From the IMG/VR virus record IMGVR_UViG_3300031699_000004, positions 1 to 41,786 of that record: 41,786 nucleotides of DNA; one strand, given 5' to 3'. Source of the stretch: a virus. Made by a program: the position numbers and the translations under genes. Below, piece after piece: positions 31,949 through 39,402 of the stretch; position 1 is the first letter of the stretch, and each line of letters begins with the position of its first letter. The notes beneath the pieces are model-generated. The model was not told the DNA's origin, did not search any database, and was given only the letters and a program-made list of their open reading frames with translations.

Positions 31949-32925
31949 GAAAGACGCACTTCGAGAGATTGCTTGAGAGGCTTCGCATCCTGATGGAGCG
32001 CCAAGGAACGGCGTTGCCAGAGATCGATGCGGTCATGCGGGAACTGGAGTGCCGACCGTCTGCACTGGCAGAGTTCCTGACCAGACTGGGCCTCATCGAG
32101 AACAGGAGTACATGGACCAACGGGAACGCTTGGTGGATGGTGTCGACCTTCGTTGAGCATGGTCGGAAGTGTTTTGACTTTCGCTCGCGCCTAGTTGTCG
32201 ACCTCTTAGAGGCGTGTCCCCGGGCAATGACCGATGAGCTGCGCCTCCCATATGCCGCTTGCTATTTCGCATTGCGTCCCGGGTTGGCATGGAGGGAACG
32301 GAAGACGCTGGGTGGCATCGAGCGCGATGATCTGACGGGCATATACCTCGCAGATAATGAATTGGTTCCGGGGGCACCATGCAAAGGTTTGTATGTCATT
32401 CTTTGTTTCGAACCGGACCCGGGTCTGCACGATCCGTTCGTCCAAGGGTACCTGCCCACTAGTGGCGAGCGACTCTCGAATGCATGGGTGCGAGCATGCG
32501 CAAAGCATTTTGAGAAGGGTGGAGTGAGTGTGACCGCTTTGCGGATGCTCACAAACATGATCCTCTACCTCAACGCCGAGAACGCCATCATCAGTCCGGC
32601 GCACATCCACCCGATGCCCACCAGCAAGAAGAAGTCCAGTAAGAAACGCCGGCGCGAAGCGAAGCTGGTGCAGTTCGCGGGTATGTCGGGCATGGAGCAC
32701 TTTGACGTCGGCCGGAAGATCCGGATCGACACGAGTCTTCCGCGGCACATTTCCGCGGATGGAGGAGGGCATTTCCACATGAGCATCAGATTCACGGTCA
32801 GGGGTCACTGGCATCACTACCGGCACGGACCGGGCAGGTCGCAGGTCAAGCTGCTGTGGATCGACGAATACTGGAAGGGCCCGGAAGACGCGCCCCGCGT
32901 GCACCGCGGATACGACGTAGGCTGA
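31945..32925 (+). CDS. conserved protein with C-terminal RGHW/GPGRS motif, unknown function
   Basis: The 326-residue protein is mostly helical. Its C-terminal segment (RFTVRGHWHHYRHGPGRSQ, then WIDEYWKGPEDAP) resembles a motif I associate with uncharacterised actinobacterial and phage proteins. A Lys/Arg-rich stretch (TSKKKSSKKRRREAK) lies before it. Translation is coupled to the HTH gene by a four-base overlap, so the two probably act together, perhaps as regulator plus effector. Composition is lower in GC than the late genes. Confidence 0.6.
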   Translation: MRKTHFERLLERLRILMERQGTALPEIDAVMRELECRPSALAEFLTRLGLIENRSTWTNGNAWWMVSTFVEHGRKCFDFRSRLVVDLLEACPRAMTDELRLPYAACYFALRPGLAWRERKTLGGIERDDLTGIYLADNELVPGAPCKGLYVILCFEPDPGLHDPFVQGYLPTSGERLSNAWVRACAKHFEKGGVSVTALRMLTNMILYLNAENAIISPAHIHPMPTSKKKSSKKRRREAKLVQFAGMSGMEHFDVGRKIRIDTSLPRHISADGGGHFHMSIRFTVRGHWHHYRHGPGRSQVKLLWIDEYWKGPEDAPRVHRGYDVG

Positions 32926-32928
32926 CAG

Positions 32929-33081
32929 ATGACGCGCCTCTGGCAACTGCTTCGCATGGACACCGACGAGTTCGAGGCGCGCTACCCCGAAGCGGCGGCG
33001 GTGATCGCCGCGGTGATGGTGGCCGTGATCCTGGCGGGGCTGCAGGCGGGGTGCCTGCTGGCGGCGAGGGCGGTGCAATGA
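32929..33081 (+). CDS. 50-residue single-pass membrane protein
   Basis: The protein has a short charged start (MTRLWQLLRMDTDEFEARYP) and one hydrophobic segment (AAAVIAAVMVAVILAGLQAG). Its stop overlaps the next start (ATGA). It is the first of three tiny membrane or exported proteins and could be part of a lysis cassette. Confidence 0.55.
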   Translation: MTRLWQLLRMDTDEFEARYPEAAAVIAAVMVAVILAGLQAGCLLAARAVQ

Positions 33082-33233
33082 CTCGCTGGCAGCGGTTCGT
33101 CCGGTGGTTCTGGCTGCGGCTCTGGCGCGAGACCTGGCGGGTGATCGCGGCCTGCGCGGTCTACGGCATTTGCGCGATTCTGATGCACCAGGTCCTCGCG
33201 AACCTCGCGAAGTTAACGGAGGCCATGCCATGA
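33078..33233 (+). CDS. 51-residue membrane protein
   Basis: A Trp/Arg-rich N-terminus (TRWQRFVRWFWLRLWRETWR) is followed by a hydrophobic helix (VIAACAVYGICAILM). The amphipathic first part could lie on the membrane surface. Overlaps both neighbours by four bases (ATGA). Function unknown; lysis or superinfection exclusion are candidates. Confidence 0.55.
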   Translation: MTRWQRFVRWFWLRLWRETWRVIAACAVYGICAILMHQVLANLAKLTEAMP

Positions 33234-33436
33234 GAGAGCGGCAGCGATTCGCGCTGGTGTGCTCCATGGCCGGGCTGCTGTTCGCCGGCGCCGTCAGTCC
33301 GGCGGTCTGCGTGGAACTCGCGGAGCATTTCTCGCGCGTGGCAAAGCGGGCCGAGACCGAACTCGGCGCGCGAATGGATGAAGAACGCATCGAGACGCGC
33401 AAGTTGATGCGGCTGGCCGGGGGGGCTGGCCGGTGA
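33230..33436 (+). CDS. 68-residue protein with signal peptide
   Basis: A clear signal-type N-terminus (RFALVCSMAGLLFAGAVSP) precedes a charged helical mature part (HFSRVAKRAETELGARMDEERIETRKL). This size and layout fit a small spanin-like or periplasmic protein. Coupled by ATGA to the previous gene. Confidence 0.5.
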   Translation: MRERQRFALVCSMAGLLFAGAVSPAVCVELAEHFSRVAKRAETELGARMDEERIETRKLMRLAGGAGR

Positions 33437-33708
33437 CGGGGAAGGAGATCGTCGCGAGCCTCGCGGAGGAACTCCGCGACGATCTTCTTACCCATGAGGA
33501 AGCCGCGGCGCTGCTGCGCCTGAGCCCCGCGCGACTCCGGGCCATCCGGCACAAGCTGGCGGCGATGGGCGCACGGTATATGGTGCTGCCCGGTCGCGGC
33601 AAGGGCAAGAACGAAACATGGCGGTGGTCGCGGCAGAGCCTGCTGGACCTCGCGCGCACGGCGGAGGACCAAGCGGGGATTCACGCCGGGGGGCGCGGCC
33701 GTGCTTGA
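33433..33708 (+). CDS. small HTH protein (excisionase/MerR-like)
   Basis: The 91-residue protein has the excisionase-type pattern LLTHEEAAALLRLSPARLRAIRHKL, followed by a wing-like GARYMVLPGRGKGKNETWRWS. Such proteins bind DNA and can direct excision by the integrase or regulate genes. The GTG start overlaps the previous gene by four bases. Confidence 0.65.
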   Translation: MTGKEIVASLAEELRDDLLTHEEAAALLRLSPARLRAIRHKLAAMGARYMVLPGRGKGKNETWRWSRQSLLDLARTAEDQAGIHAGGRGRA

Positions 33709-33830
33709 TTGCATGAAGTGCAGCATGTACTCGCGCGAGACGCTGGCGGTGGCCAGGGCCTTCGGCAACTGCGGCCGGATGTTCTACTGCCGCGGATGCC
33801 GCGCGAAGGAGATTTCCGAGGGCTGTGGGA
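33701..33830 (+). CDS. zinc-knuckle N-terminus, 3' end uncertain
   Basis: From the GTG at 33701 about 37 residues read as a real Cys-rich protein (CMKCSMYSRETLAV, then CGRMFYCRGCRAKE). The frame then stays open to 34408, but the rest is Gly/Pro/Ser/Arg-rich, has a different third-base pattern, and coincides with the densely folded segment from 33818. No stop exists near 33830. The natural end is therefore unclear: either the protein is extended through the folded region or only its start is meaningful. Confidence 0.4.
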
Positions 33831-34402
33831 AGGGAGCGGCGGGCACTGAAAAACTACGATCGCAGCGCCCTGCGGTGGAAGTCCGCAACGAAAGCCCGGA
33901 CGGGGGCGCTCAAGGTCGCATCGGCGGCCAAAGTAGCGGGGCACCGAAAACCCGCGAAGCGGTCGCTGCTCCCTTCCCACATTCCTCCGACGAGTCAACG
34001 TCCCGGGCGCTGCCGGGGGGGCAGCGGCCGAAGCACACGGCGCGTGCAGGCCGCGAGGGCGCGGACCGCCCTCGGCCCGGGACCAGCCATACCTCATGCG
34101 AGGCGAAGAAGCCTGGGCGAAGCGCGGATAGCCCCGGCGGAGCCGTGAATGGTCTGAGCGGAGACACGCCGAAACTCAGCGGCGAGATCGACGCCGGCGG
34201 GAAGCATAGCGCCGGGTCGAGAGGAATGGGGGCGCCCGCCGAAACCCGGCGCCCCCACACAAACGAGCAGCCAGGGCAACTAGGCCCTGCTGAGGTCCCG
34301 GCGCGCGGCAATGTGCCGGCGGGGGCGGTCCAATCCAGATCTCTTACTGAAAAACCTCACGCCCTTGACAGCCGGGGGACCGTGTCCCCCCGCGCCGGGA
34401 CC
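33818..34402 (+). ncRNA. large structured RNA candidate (about 585 bases)
   Basis: Four successive domains fold by long perfect helices. Domain 1: 33824-33842/33963-33981 (19 bp, two G-U), enclosing 33864-33870/33904-33910, 33871-33875/33883-33887 and 33936-33940/33951-33955. Domain 2: 34000-34008/34075-34083 (9 bp) around three hairpins, including 34054-34061/34067-34074 (8 bp). Domain 3: 34154-34158/34175-34179, 34189-34199/34210-34219, 34227-34236/34248-34257 (10 bp) and 34268-34277/34284-34292. Domain 4: 34294-34305/34391-34402 (12 bp) closing 34306-34310/34314-34318 and 34374-34380/34384-34390. GAAA-type loops recur. Size and multi-domain layout recall GOLLD and ROOL phage RNAs; no such identity is proven. 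Confidence 0.72.
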
Positions 34403-34410
34403 AACTGATT

Positions 34411-34599
34411 ATGGAGCGATGGGTGGTGGAAGAGGTCAGCACCATGGGCGGCGAGGCGCGGGGATACCGGGTGGTCACAGCCAAGCGGCGCAAGGTGATC
34501 TGCGAGGGCATCCGCAGCCTGAAGACCGCCAGGCTCATCGCGGCGACGCCGGTACTGCAGGAGATCCTGCGGCGGGGGCGGGAAGGGTCGGTGAACTGA
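34411..34599 (+). CDS. small hypothetical protein
   Basis: The 62-residue basic protein (GYRVVTAKRRKVICEGIRSL) starts nine bases after the last helix of the folded segment. No clear ribosome site lies between. It overlaps the next start by one base. A small phage protein of unknown function, possibly a nucleic-acid binder. Confidence 0.55.
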   Translation: MERWVVEEVSTMGGEARGYRVVTAKRRKVICEGIRSLKTARLIAATPVLQEILRRGREGSVN

Positions 34600-34979
34600 T
34601 GGCCCACCGCAAGAAGAAGTACCCGCCCCGCCGCGTCGCGCAGCTCGCCGACTGCAGGCGCTGCGGCAAGAAGGTGCTGTGGCTGCCGGAGAGCGAGGAC
34701 TACTGCGCGCGGCGCGACGGCCCGTGCAACCCGGAAGCTGTGGGTATCGACTGCTGGACGCGATCCGAGGAAGCGGACACCCACGGCTTCACCCGTACGG
34801 GCATGCGCCTCGACGGCCGGCGGGTTGACACCCGCGACCAGGCCACGCGCTACGTCCAGGTCTACACCCGGCACTACTGCGACCCGGCGGACATCGAGAA
34901 GCACCGCGAGCGGGCCGAGACCGCGGCCGAGCCTGTGCCCGCCGAGACGTGGGGCGCGGGGAGAGGGATGGTGGACTGA
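34599..34979 (+). CDS. small Cys-containing protein
   Basis: The 126-residue protein has an N-terminal basic segment and a CRRCGKKVLWLP zinc knuckle. Further Cys residues (DYCARRDGPC, then CW) could complete a zinc site. The ATG overlaps the previous stop. No known family. Confidence 0.6.
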   Translation: MAHRKKKYPPRRVAQLADCRRCGKKVLWLPESEDYCARRDGPCNPEAVGIDCWTRSEEADTHGFTRTGMRLDGRRVDTRDQATRYVQVYTRHYCDPADIEKHRERAETAAEPVPAETWGAGRGMVD

Positions 34980-35158
34980 TGCCGAAGTACGCGCTGGTGA
35001 TGGACGTGCCCGATGAGGTGGAACCTGAGCAACTGCGCACGGCAGTGCTCGAGCTTCTGACGGACAGGCTGGGCGAATACGAGATCGACCCCGACGTGGT
35101 GATGGGCGGCGATGTCGAGGAGGAAGTGCTGGCCTCGCTCTCGGTCGCGGAGCAGTGA
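34979..35158 (+). CDS. small acidic protein
   Basis: The 59-residue protein (YALVMDVPDEVEPEQLRTAV) is acidic with an alternating strand-helix pattern. It starts in a TGATG overlap. Acidic small proteins of phages can mimic DNA, but nothing specific supports that here. Confidence 0.55.
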   Translation: MPKYALVMDVPDEVEPEQLRTAVLELLTDRLGEYEIDPDVVMGGDVEEEVLASLSVAEQ

Positions 35159-35159
35159 C

Positions 35160-35444
35160 GTGTACGAAGGCGACACCCTGGACGAGCAGGTCAAGCACAT
35201 CCCGGCCGAGGACTGGGAGCTGGCCATGCGCTACCACCACGAATGCATGGAAGCGGGGCGGTGCATGAGGTTCCTGGCTCTGGTCGAGGCGATAGGCGGG
35301 GGACTCGACGAGGACAGCCTGTCCCGCGCGGTCGTAATCCTAGAGCGGATGGTCCGCAGCAACCTGGCCGAGATCACCGACACGCCGGCACTGTACAGGG
35401 CGCGCAATGCGTTCATGGCCCGGCGGTTTCTGGAGAAGCAATGA
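35160..35444 (+). CDS. hypothetical protein
   Basis: The 94-residue helical protein (EDWELAMRYHHECMEAGRCM) has no recognised motif. GTG start immediately after the previous stop; the next gene follows at 35455. Confidence 0.55.
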   Translation: MYEGDTLDEQVKHIPAEDWELAMRYHHECMEAGRCMRFLALVEAIGGGLDEDSLSRAVVILERMVRSNLAEITDTPALYRARNAFMARRFLEKQ

Positions 35445-35454
35445 GGAGACTGAG

Positions 35455-36078
35455 ATGAGCGGACCTTGGATCGAGACCTTTACGGGCAAGGCCTTCGTCT
35501 TGCAGGAGCCCAGCATTACGACGCTCGACTGGCACGATGTCGCTGGGCACCTTTCACTGGTCAACAGATTCAATGGCGCCACCGGCGTGCATATGGCTGA
35601 CGGCGAACGACGCCTGGTCGCTTGGTCCGTCGCTCAGCATTCTCTCGTGTGTGCCGGCATTGCCCGGCGCATGCATAGACCGAAACCGCAAATACTGGGC
35701 GCCCTCCTACATGACGCACATGAGGCCTACCTGGGCGACCCCACCCGACCGATGAAGCTCGCCGGCCTGGTCGGCGATGAATGGGGGCGGGCCGCGGGGA
35801 GAATCGACGATTTGATCGCAGAACTGTCGGGCGCGGTGCAGCCGGACTGTATGCGGGATATCGACAATCTCGCGCTCAGTTGCGAAGCGAAGGTCTTGAT
35901 GGCCAGCGGCGGGAAATACTGGTCAACGCCATGCAATGAGGAGATGGCCGAGAAGCATCGTAATTGGGTAACCCGGTGGGTGCGCACCGAGGCCGGCCGA
36001 GAGGTGAGCGCGGTGAAGCGTCGATTCATGGAGATCCTGCGCAGGTACTGGTCGGGGATGGAGGAGCTGAAGCCTTGA
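35455..36078 (+). CDS. HD-domain phosphohydrolase (YfbR-like)
   Basis: The 207-residue protein has the HD signature: H62 (SVAQHSLV), H86-D87 (LLHDAHEAYLGD) and a later Asp near 138 in DIDNLAL. Phage members of this group hydrolyse nucleotides, for example dNMPs, and may reshape the nucleotide pool. GAGGAGACTGAG precedes the ATG. It leads a run of nucleotide-related genes. Confidence 0.82.
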   Translation: MSGPWIETFTGKAFVLQEPSITTLDWHDVAGHLSLVNRFNGATGVHMADGERRLVAWSVAQHSLVCAGIARRMHRPKPQILGALLHDAHEAYLGDPTRPMKLAGLVGDEWGRAAGRIDDLIAELSGAVQPDCMRDIDNLALSCEAKVLMASGGKYWSTPCNEEMAEKHRNWVTRWVRTEAGREVSAVKRRFMEILRRYWSGMEELKP

Positions 36079-36587
36079 CCGGCACAGCTTACTTCTCCAA
36101 GTGCGGTCGTTATCGTTACCGCTTGACGCGCAACTGGGAAGGGCTGCCGCTCTTCTACCGGGCGTCCAAGCCAGCCGTCTTTATCGGCCTCAACCCATCC
36201 ACGGCCAACTCACGAACCGATGATCCTACGATTCGGAGATGTGTCGGGTTCGCAAAGGAATGGGGCTGCGGCGGGATAGTGATGGTCAATCTGTTCGCCC
36301 TGGTCAGCGCCGATCCTCAGAAGCTGATCACCGAGTATAACCCCGTAGGGCGGCCCGAGAATGATTCCATCCTGGATGCTGCGACCTGGCTCGAGGGTGC
36401 GGTCGTCGTGGCCTGCTGGGGCGCATTCCGTCAGGCGAAGGCCCGGGCGGCCGAGGTCGCGGCGCGCCTCGGCGACCGCGGGCTGCAGTGCCTGGGCACC
36501 AACGCCGACGGCAGCCCGAAGCATCCGCTCTACCTGCCGAAGGGCACGCCGCTAGTGCCATTCGGCGGGGCGGAGGTGCGGCCGTGA
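36075..36587 (+). CDS. DUF1643 protein
   Basis: The 170-residue protein has the DUF1643 pattern: YRYRLTRNWEGLPLFY, FIGLNPSTANSRTDDPTIRR and VMVNLFALVSADPQKL, ending with LGTNADGSPKHPLYLP. The family is common in phages and its activity is not settled. TTG start overlapping the HD gene by four bases (TTGA). Confidence 0.85.
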   Translation: MTGTAYFSKCGRYRYRLTRNWEGLPLFYRASKPAVFIGLNPSTANSRTDDPTIRRCVGFAKEWGCGGIVMVNLFALVSADPQKLITEYNPVGRPENDSILDAATWLEGAVVVACWGAFRQAKARAAEVAARLGDRGLQCLGTNADGSPKHPLYLPKGTPLVPFGGAEVRP

Positions 36588-36826
36588 AGACCGTCGCCAC
36601 CTACCGCTATTTCACCATCGAGAAGCTGCCTCGGGATCCGGACCGCAGGACGGACAAGTTCGAAGTGCGGGCGCTCAGCGGCGAGACGCTGGCGACCATC
36701 GGCTGGTGGAACGCGTGGCGCAGGTATTGCCTGTACCCGCACGCCTTGACGGTATGGAGCGCGGGCTGCCTGGCGGACATTCAGGACTTCATCGGCAAGT
36801 TGATGGCTGAGAGGAAGAAGCCTTGA
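36584..36826 (+). CDS. small hypothetical protein
   Basis: The 80-residue protein is aromatic-rich (TIGWWNAWRRYCLYPHAL). It overlaps both neighbours by four bases. Phages often carry such small proteins between nucleotide-metabolism genes; no function can be read. Confidence 0.6.
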   Translation: MKTVATYRYFTIEKLPRDPDRRTDKFEVRALSGETLATIGWWNAWRRYCLYPHALTVWSAGCLADIQDFIGKLMAERKKP

Positions 36827-37485
36827 AGAGCGCTCGCTGCCTGACCATGTCTGCGCCGATGATCCTGGCCTACCAGGAGGGGCGGAAGCGGCAGACGCGG
36901 CGGGTGGTCCGGCCAGACCTATGGCCAATCTTCGAGGAGAGCGCGAAGGCAAACGGAGGGCGCGCATCGCACCAGATGCTTGACTTCGACGTGCCCTGCC
37001 CATACGGCGAGGCTGGCGACGAGCTGCTCCTGCGGGAGCCTTACCGCATCGACTCATACAACGATTGGTCCCCGCGCAACGATGATCGGCGCGTCATAGG
37101 TACCTACAGGGCCGATGGCATGCCCTTCGAACTCGAGCTGACCCGCGATGAGTACTGCAAGCTCAGGGCGAGGAAATTTCCGCACCGCGCCCAACCAGGG
37201 CGCTTCATGTATCGGAGCCTATGCCGGCACCGCGTGCGCCTGACGGGCGTGCGCGTCGAGCGTCTGCAGGAGATCAGCGGCGCAGACGCGAAAACCGAGG
37301 GCGTCTATCGCGAGTGGGACGGCACCAAGTGGTGGTATGCAGTCGGGCCGGATCAGGACATGACGCCCAATCCCCGGAGAGCCTTTAAGGATCTTTGGAA
37401 CAGCATCAACGCCAAGCGCGGGTGGGGCTGGGATACGAACCCGTGGGTATGGGTTCTGGAGTTCGAACCGATGGAGGAGGAGTGA
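36823..37485 (+). CDS. ASCH-like phage protein
   Basis: The 220-residue protein starts with the phage pattern SAPMILAYQEGRKRQTRRVV, contains GDELLLREPYR and VRLTGVRVERLQEIS, and ends with a KDLWNSINAKRGWGWDTNPWVWVLEF tail. This fits the ASCH/PUA-like fold group implicated in RNA or modified-nucleotide binding. TTG start by coupling; ATG at 36847 is an alternative. Confidence 0.75.
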   Translation: MKSARCLTMSAPMILAYQEGRKRQTRRVVRPDLWPIFEESAKANGGRASHQMLDFDVPCPYGEAGDELLLREPYRIDSYNDWSPRNDDRRVIGTYRADGMPFELELTRDEYCKLRARKFPHRAQPGRFMYRSLCRHRVRLTGVRVERLQEISGADAKTEGVYREWDGTKWWYAVGPDQDMTPNPRRAFKDLWNSINAKRGWGWDTNPWVWVLEFEPMEEE

Positions 37486-37486
37486 C

Positions 37487-37789
37487 GTGGCAAAAGCACA
37501 TGCGACCATGGATATGTTCGTCGACGAGAAGACCGGTGAGACGCTGGACCCGGTCAGGACCAGGGCGGTGCTGAGGCTCAGCGGGCCGATCAGCCGGCTC
37601 TGCGCGCAGCAGTATCGCTTGGAGCGCCGCAAGAAGGAAACGGCGGCGCAGGTCAAGCTGAACAAGGAACGGCTCGGCAAAGCAATGGCCCTCCTGGACC
37701 AGGTGCGCTTCGGCGAGTGGCAGGAGGTCCTGGTCGACGAGATCGCCGAGATCGAGAGCGACGCCGAGAAGAGCGAGGAAGAGGAGTAG
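37487..37789 (+). CDS. helical small protein
   Basis: The 100-residue protein is a likely coiled coil (AQQYRLERRKKETAAQVKLN) with a strongly acidic tail. GTG start one base after the previous stop. Its place next to the helicase gene suggests a partner protein, but this is context only. Confidence 0.55.
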   Translation: MAKAHATMDMFVDEKTGETLDPVRTRAVLRLSGPISRLCAQQYRLERRKKETAAQVKLNKERLGKAMALLDQVRFGEWQEVLVDEIAEIESDAEKSEEEE

Positions 37790-37791
37790 GC

Positions 37792-39402
37792 ATGACCGCC
37801 TGCGTCGACTTCCTTTCCGACCGCTTGAGGATCCGGTTTAAGGACTGGGACCGCGACGAATACGCGCTGTTCCTGCGGTCGAAGAAGTTGCCGGAGCACC
37901 GCCTGGACTACGACCACGAGAGCGACGTCTACGAGCTTACGGCCCCGGCCCGCTTCGCGCCGATCCTCGGCGTCGATCCGCCGTCACGGCCGGGCGGCAA
38001 GCTGCCGATATTGCCGAGTCTGTTCGACTACCAGGACTTCATGGTGCGCCGGGCGCTGGAGGCCAGGCGCTACGCGATATGGGCCGACACCGGCCTCGGC
38101 AAGACGCCCATGGGGCTGGAATTCTCCCGCCAGGCGGCGCACCGGACGGGCTCGCGCGGACTGATCATATCGCCGCTCAACATCATCGAGCAGTGGTGCG
38201 ACGAGGCGCGGAAGTTCTACGACGGCGGCTTGGAACTCGTGAAGCTGGCCAGCAAGGCCGAGCTGCGCGACTTCTGCGAGGGCGCGGCGCGCGATACATG
38301 CATAGGCATCACCAACCCCGAGAAATTCATCCCCCGCCGTGGCGAGCCGGAGCGCATGAGCGAGCTCTCGCGGCTCGGCAGCTTGGCTCTCGACGAGGCC
38401 AGCCTGCTCAAGAGCGGCGGCGGGCGTATCAAGTGGGCGCTGGTCAAGAGCGCCCGCGGCATCGAGCACAAGCTGTCATTGACCGCCACGCCGGCGCCGA
38501 ACGATACGATGGAGTACGCCTCGCAGGGTTCATTCCTCGAGAAGCTGCGTAACGAAGGTGAAATCATCTGGACGTTCTTCCGGCGAGAGAAGTCCGGCGA
38601 GTGGAAGGTCAAAGAGCACGCGCGCGAGGCATTCTACCGCTTCATGGCCGGGTGGAGCGTCTACCTGCGGCACCCGGCGCGCTACGGCTTCGCCGACAAC
38701 CTCAAAGACCTGCCCGAGCCGGAGATCCTGGTGCGGGAGATAGAGCCGACGGCCGAGCAGCGCGAAGCGGTCAGGGTGGTACCTGATTCGGCCGGGCAAT
38801 GCAGGCTCTTCGAACCGCCGAGCCTCGGGGTGGTCCAGCGCGCCAAGTTCAGCCAACTGGCCAAGGGCTTCTACTACGACGGCGGCAAGGCGGTGCCTGT
38901 CAGCAGCCGCAAGCCGGAGATCGTGGCCGGGATCGTGCGCGACGAGGTGGCGGCAGGCCGTCAGGTCCTGGTATGGACCTGCTTCGACGCCGAGAGCGAC
39001 ATCCTGGCAGAGCTGCTCTCCGATGTGGACGGGCTGGAGGTGTTGACCGGCAAGGTGCCCACCGCCCGGCGCCCGGCGATCATCGAGCGCTTCCGCAAGG
39101 GCGGCGCGCCGGCCATGATCACGCGCGCGCGGCTCCTGGGCCACGGGCTCAACTTCCAGAACTGCACCGCCATGGTGTTCAGCGGGTTCGACGACAGTTT
39201 CGAGGCTTTCTACCAGGCCGTGCGCCGCGCCTACCGCTATGGCCAGCGTTCCGTGGTGCGCGTGCATATTCCGTACATCCGCGCGCTCGAGGGCGTGGTG
39301 TGGGACAACGTCCAGGGCAAGTCCGCGGCCTTCGAGCGGGACACTGAGATCATGGAGCGCTGTTACTGCGAGGCGATGAAGGAGGTGCTTGGTGCCGCGT
39401 AG
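37792..39402 (+). CDS. SNF2/DEAD-like helicase
   Basis: The 536-residue protein is an SF2 helicase or translocase. Walker A is WADTGLGKTP with K104, and the DEAH-box equivalent is LALDEAS with D201-E202. Later motifs include SLTATPAPND (motif III) and the SF2 C-terminal GLNFQNCTAMVFSG and QAVRRAYRYGQ (motif VI). It resembles phage SNF2-like helicases used in replication or recombination. ATG preceded by GAGGAGTAG. No separate DNA polymerase or primase is seen in this phage. Confidence 0.88.
   Translation: MTACVDFLSDRLRIRFKDWDRDEYALFLRSKKLPEHRLDYDHESDVYELTAPARFAPILGVDPPSRPGGKLPILPSLFDYQDFMVRRALEARRYAIWADTGLGKTPMGLEFSRQAAHRTGSRGLIISPLNIIEQWCDEARKFYDGGLELVKLASKAELRDFCEGAARDTCIGITNPEKFIPRRGEPERMSELSRLGSLALDEASLLKSGGGRIKWALVKSARGIEHKLSLTATPAPNDTMEYASQGSFLEKLRNEGEIIWTFFRREKSGEWKVKEHAREAFYRFMAGWSVYLRHPARYGFADNLKDLPEPEILVREIEPTAEQREAVRVVPDSAGQCRLFEPPSLGVVQRAKFSQLAKGFYYDGGKAVPVSSRKPEIVAGIVRDEVAAGRQVLVWTCFDAESDILAELLSDVDGLEVLTGKVPTARRPAIIERFRKGGAPAMITRARLLGHGLNFQNCTAMVFSGFDDSFEAFYQAVRRAYRYGQRSVVRVHIPYIRALEGVVWDNVQGKSAAFERDTEIMERCYCEAMKEVLGAA

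Noticed and set aside
33818-34402. Group I or group II intron as explanation of the structured segment
   Set aside because: No clear domain V hairpin, no group I core motifs and no split flanking gene could be identified by eye; not excluded formally.
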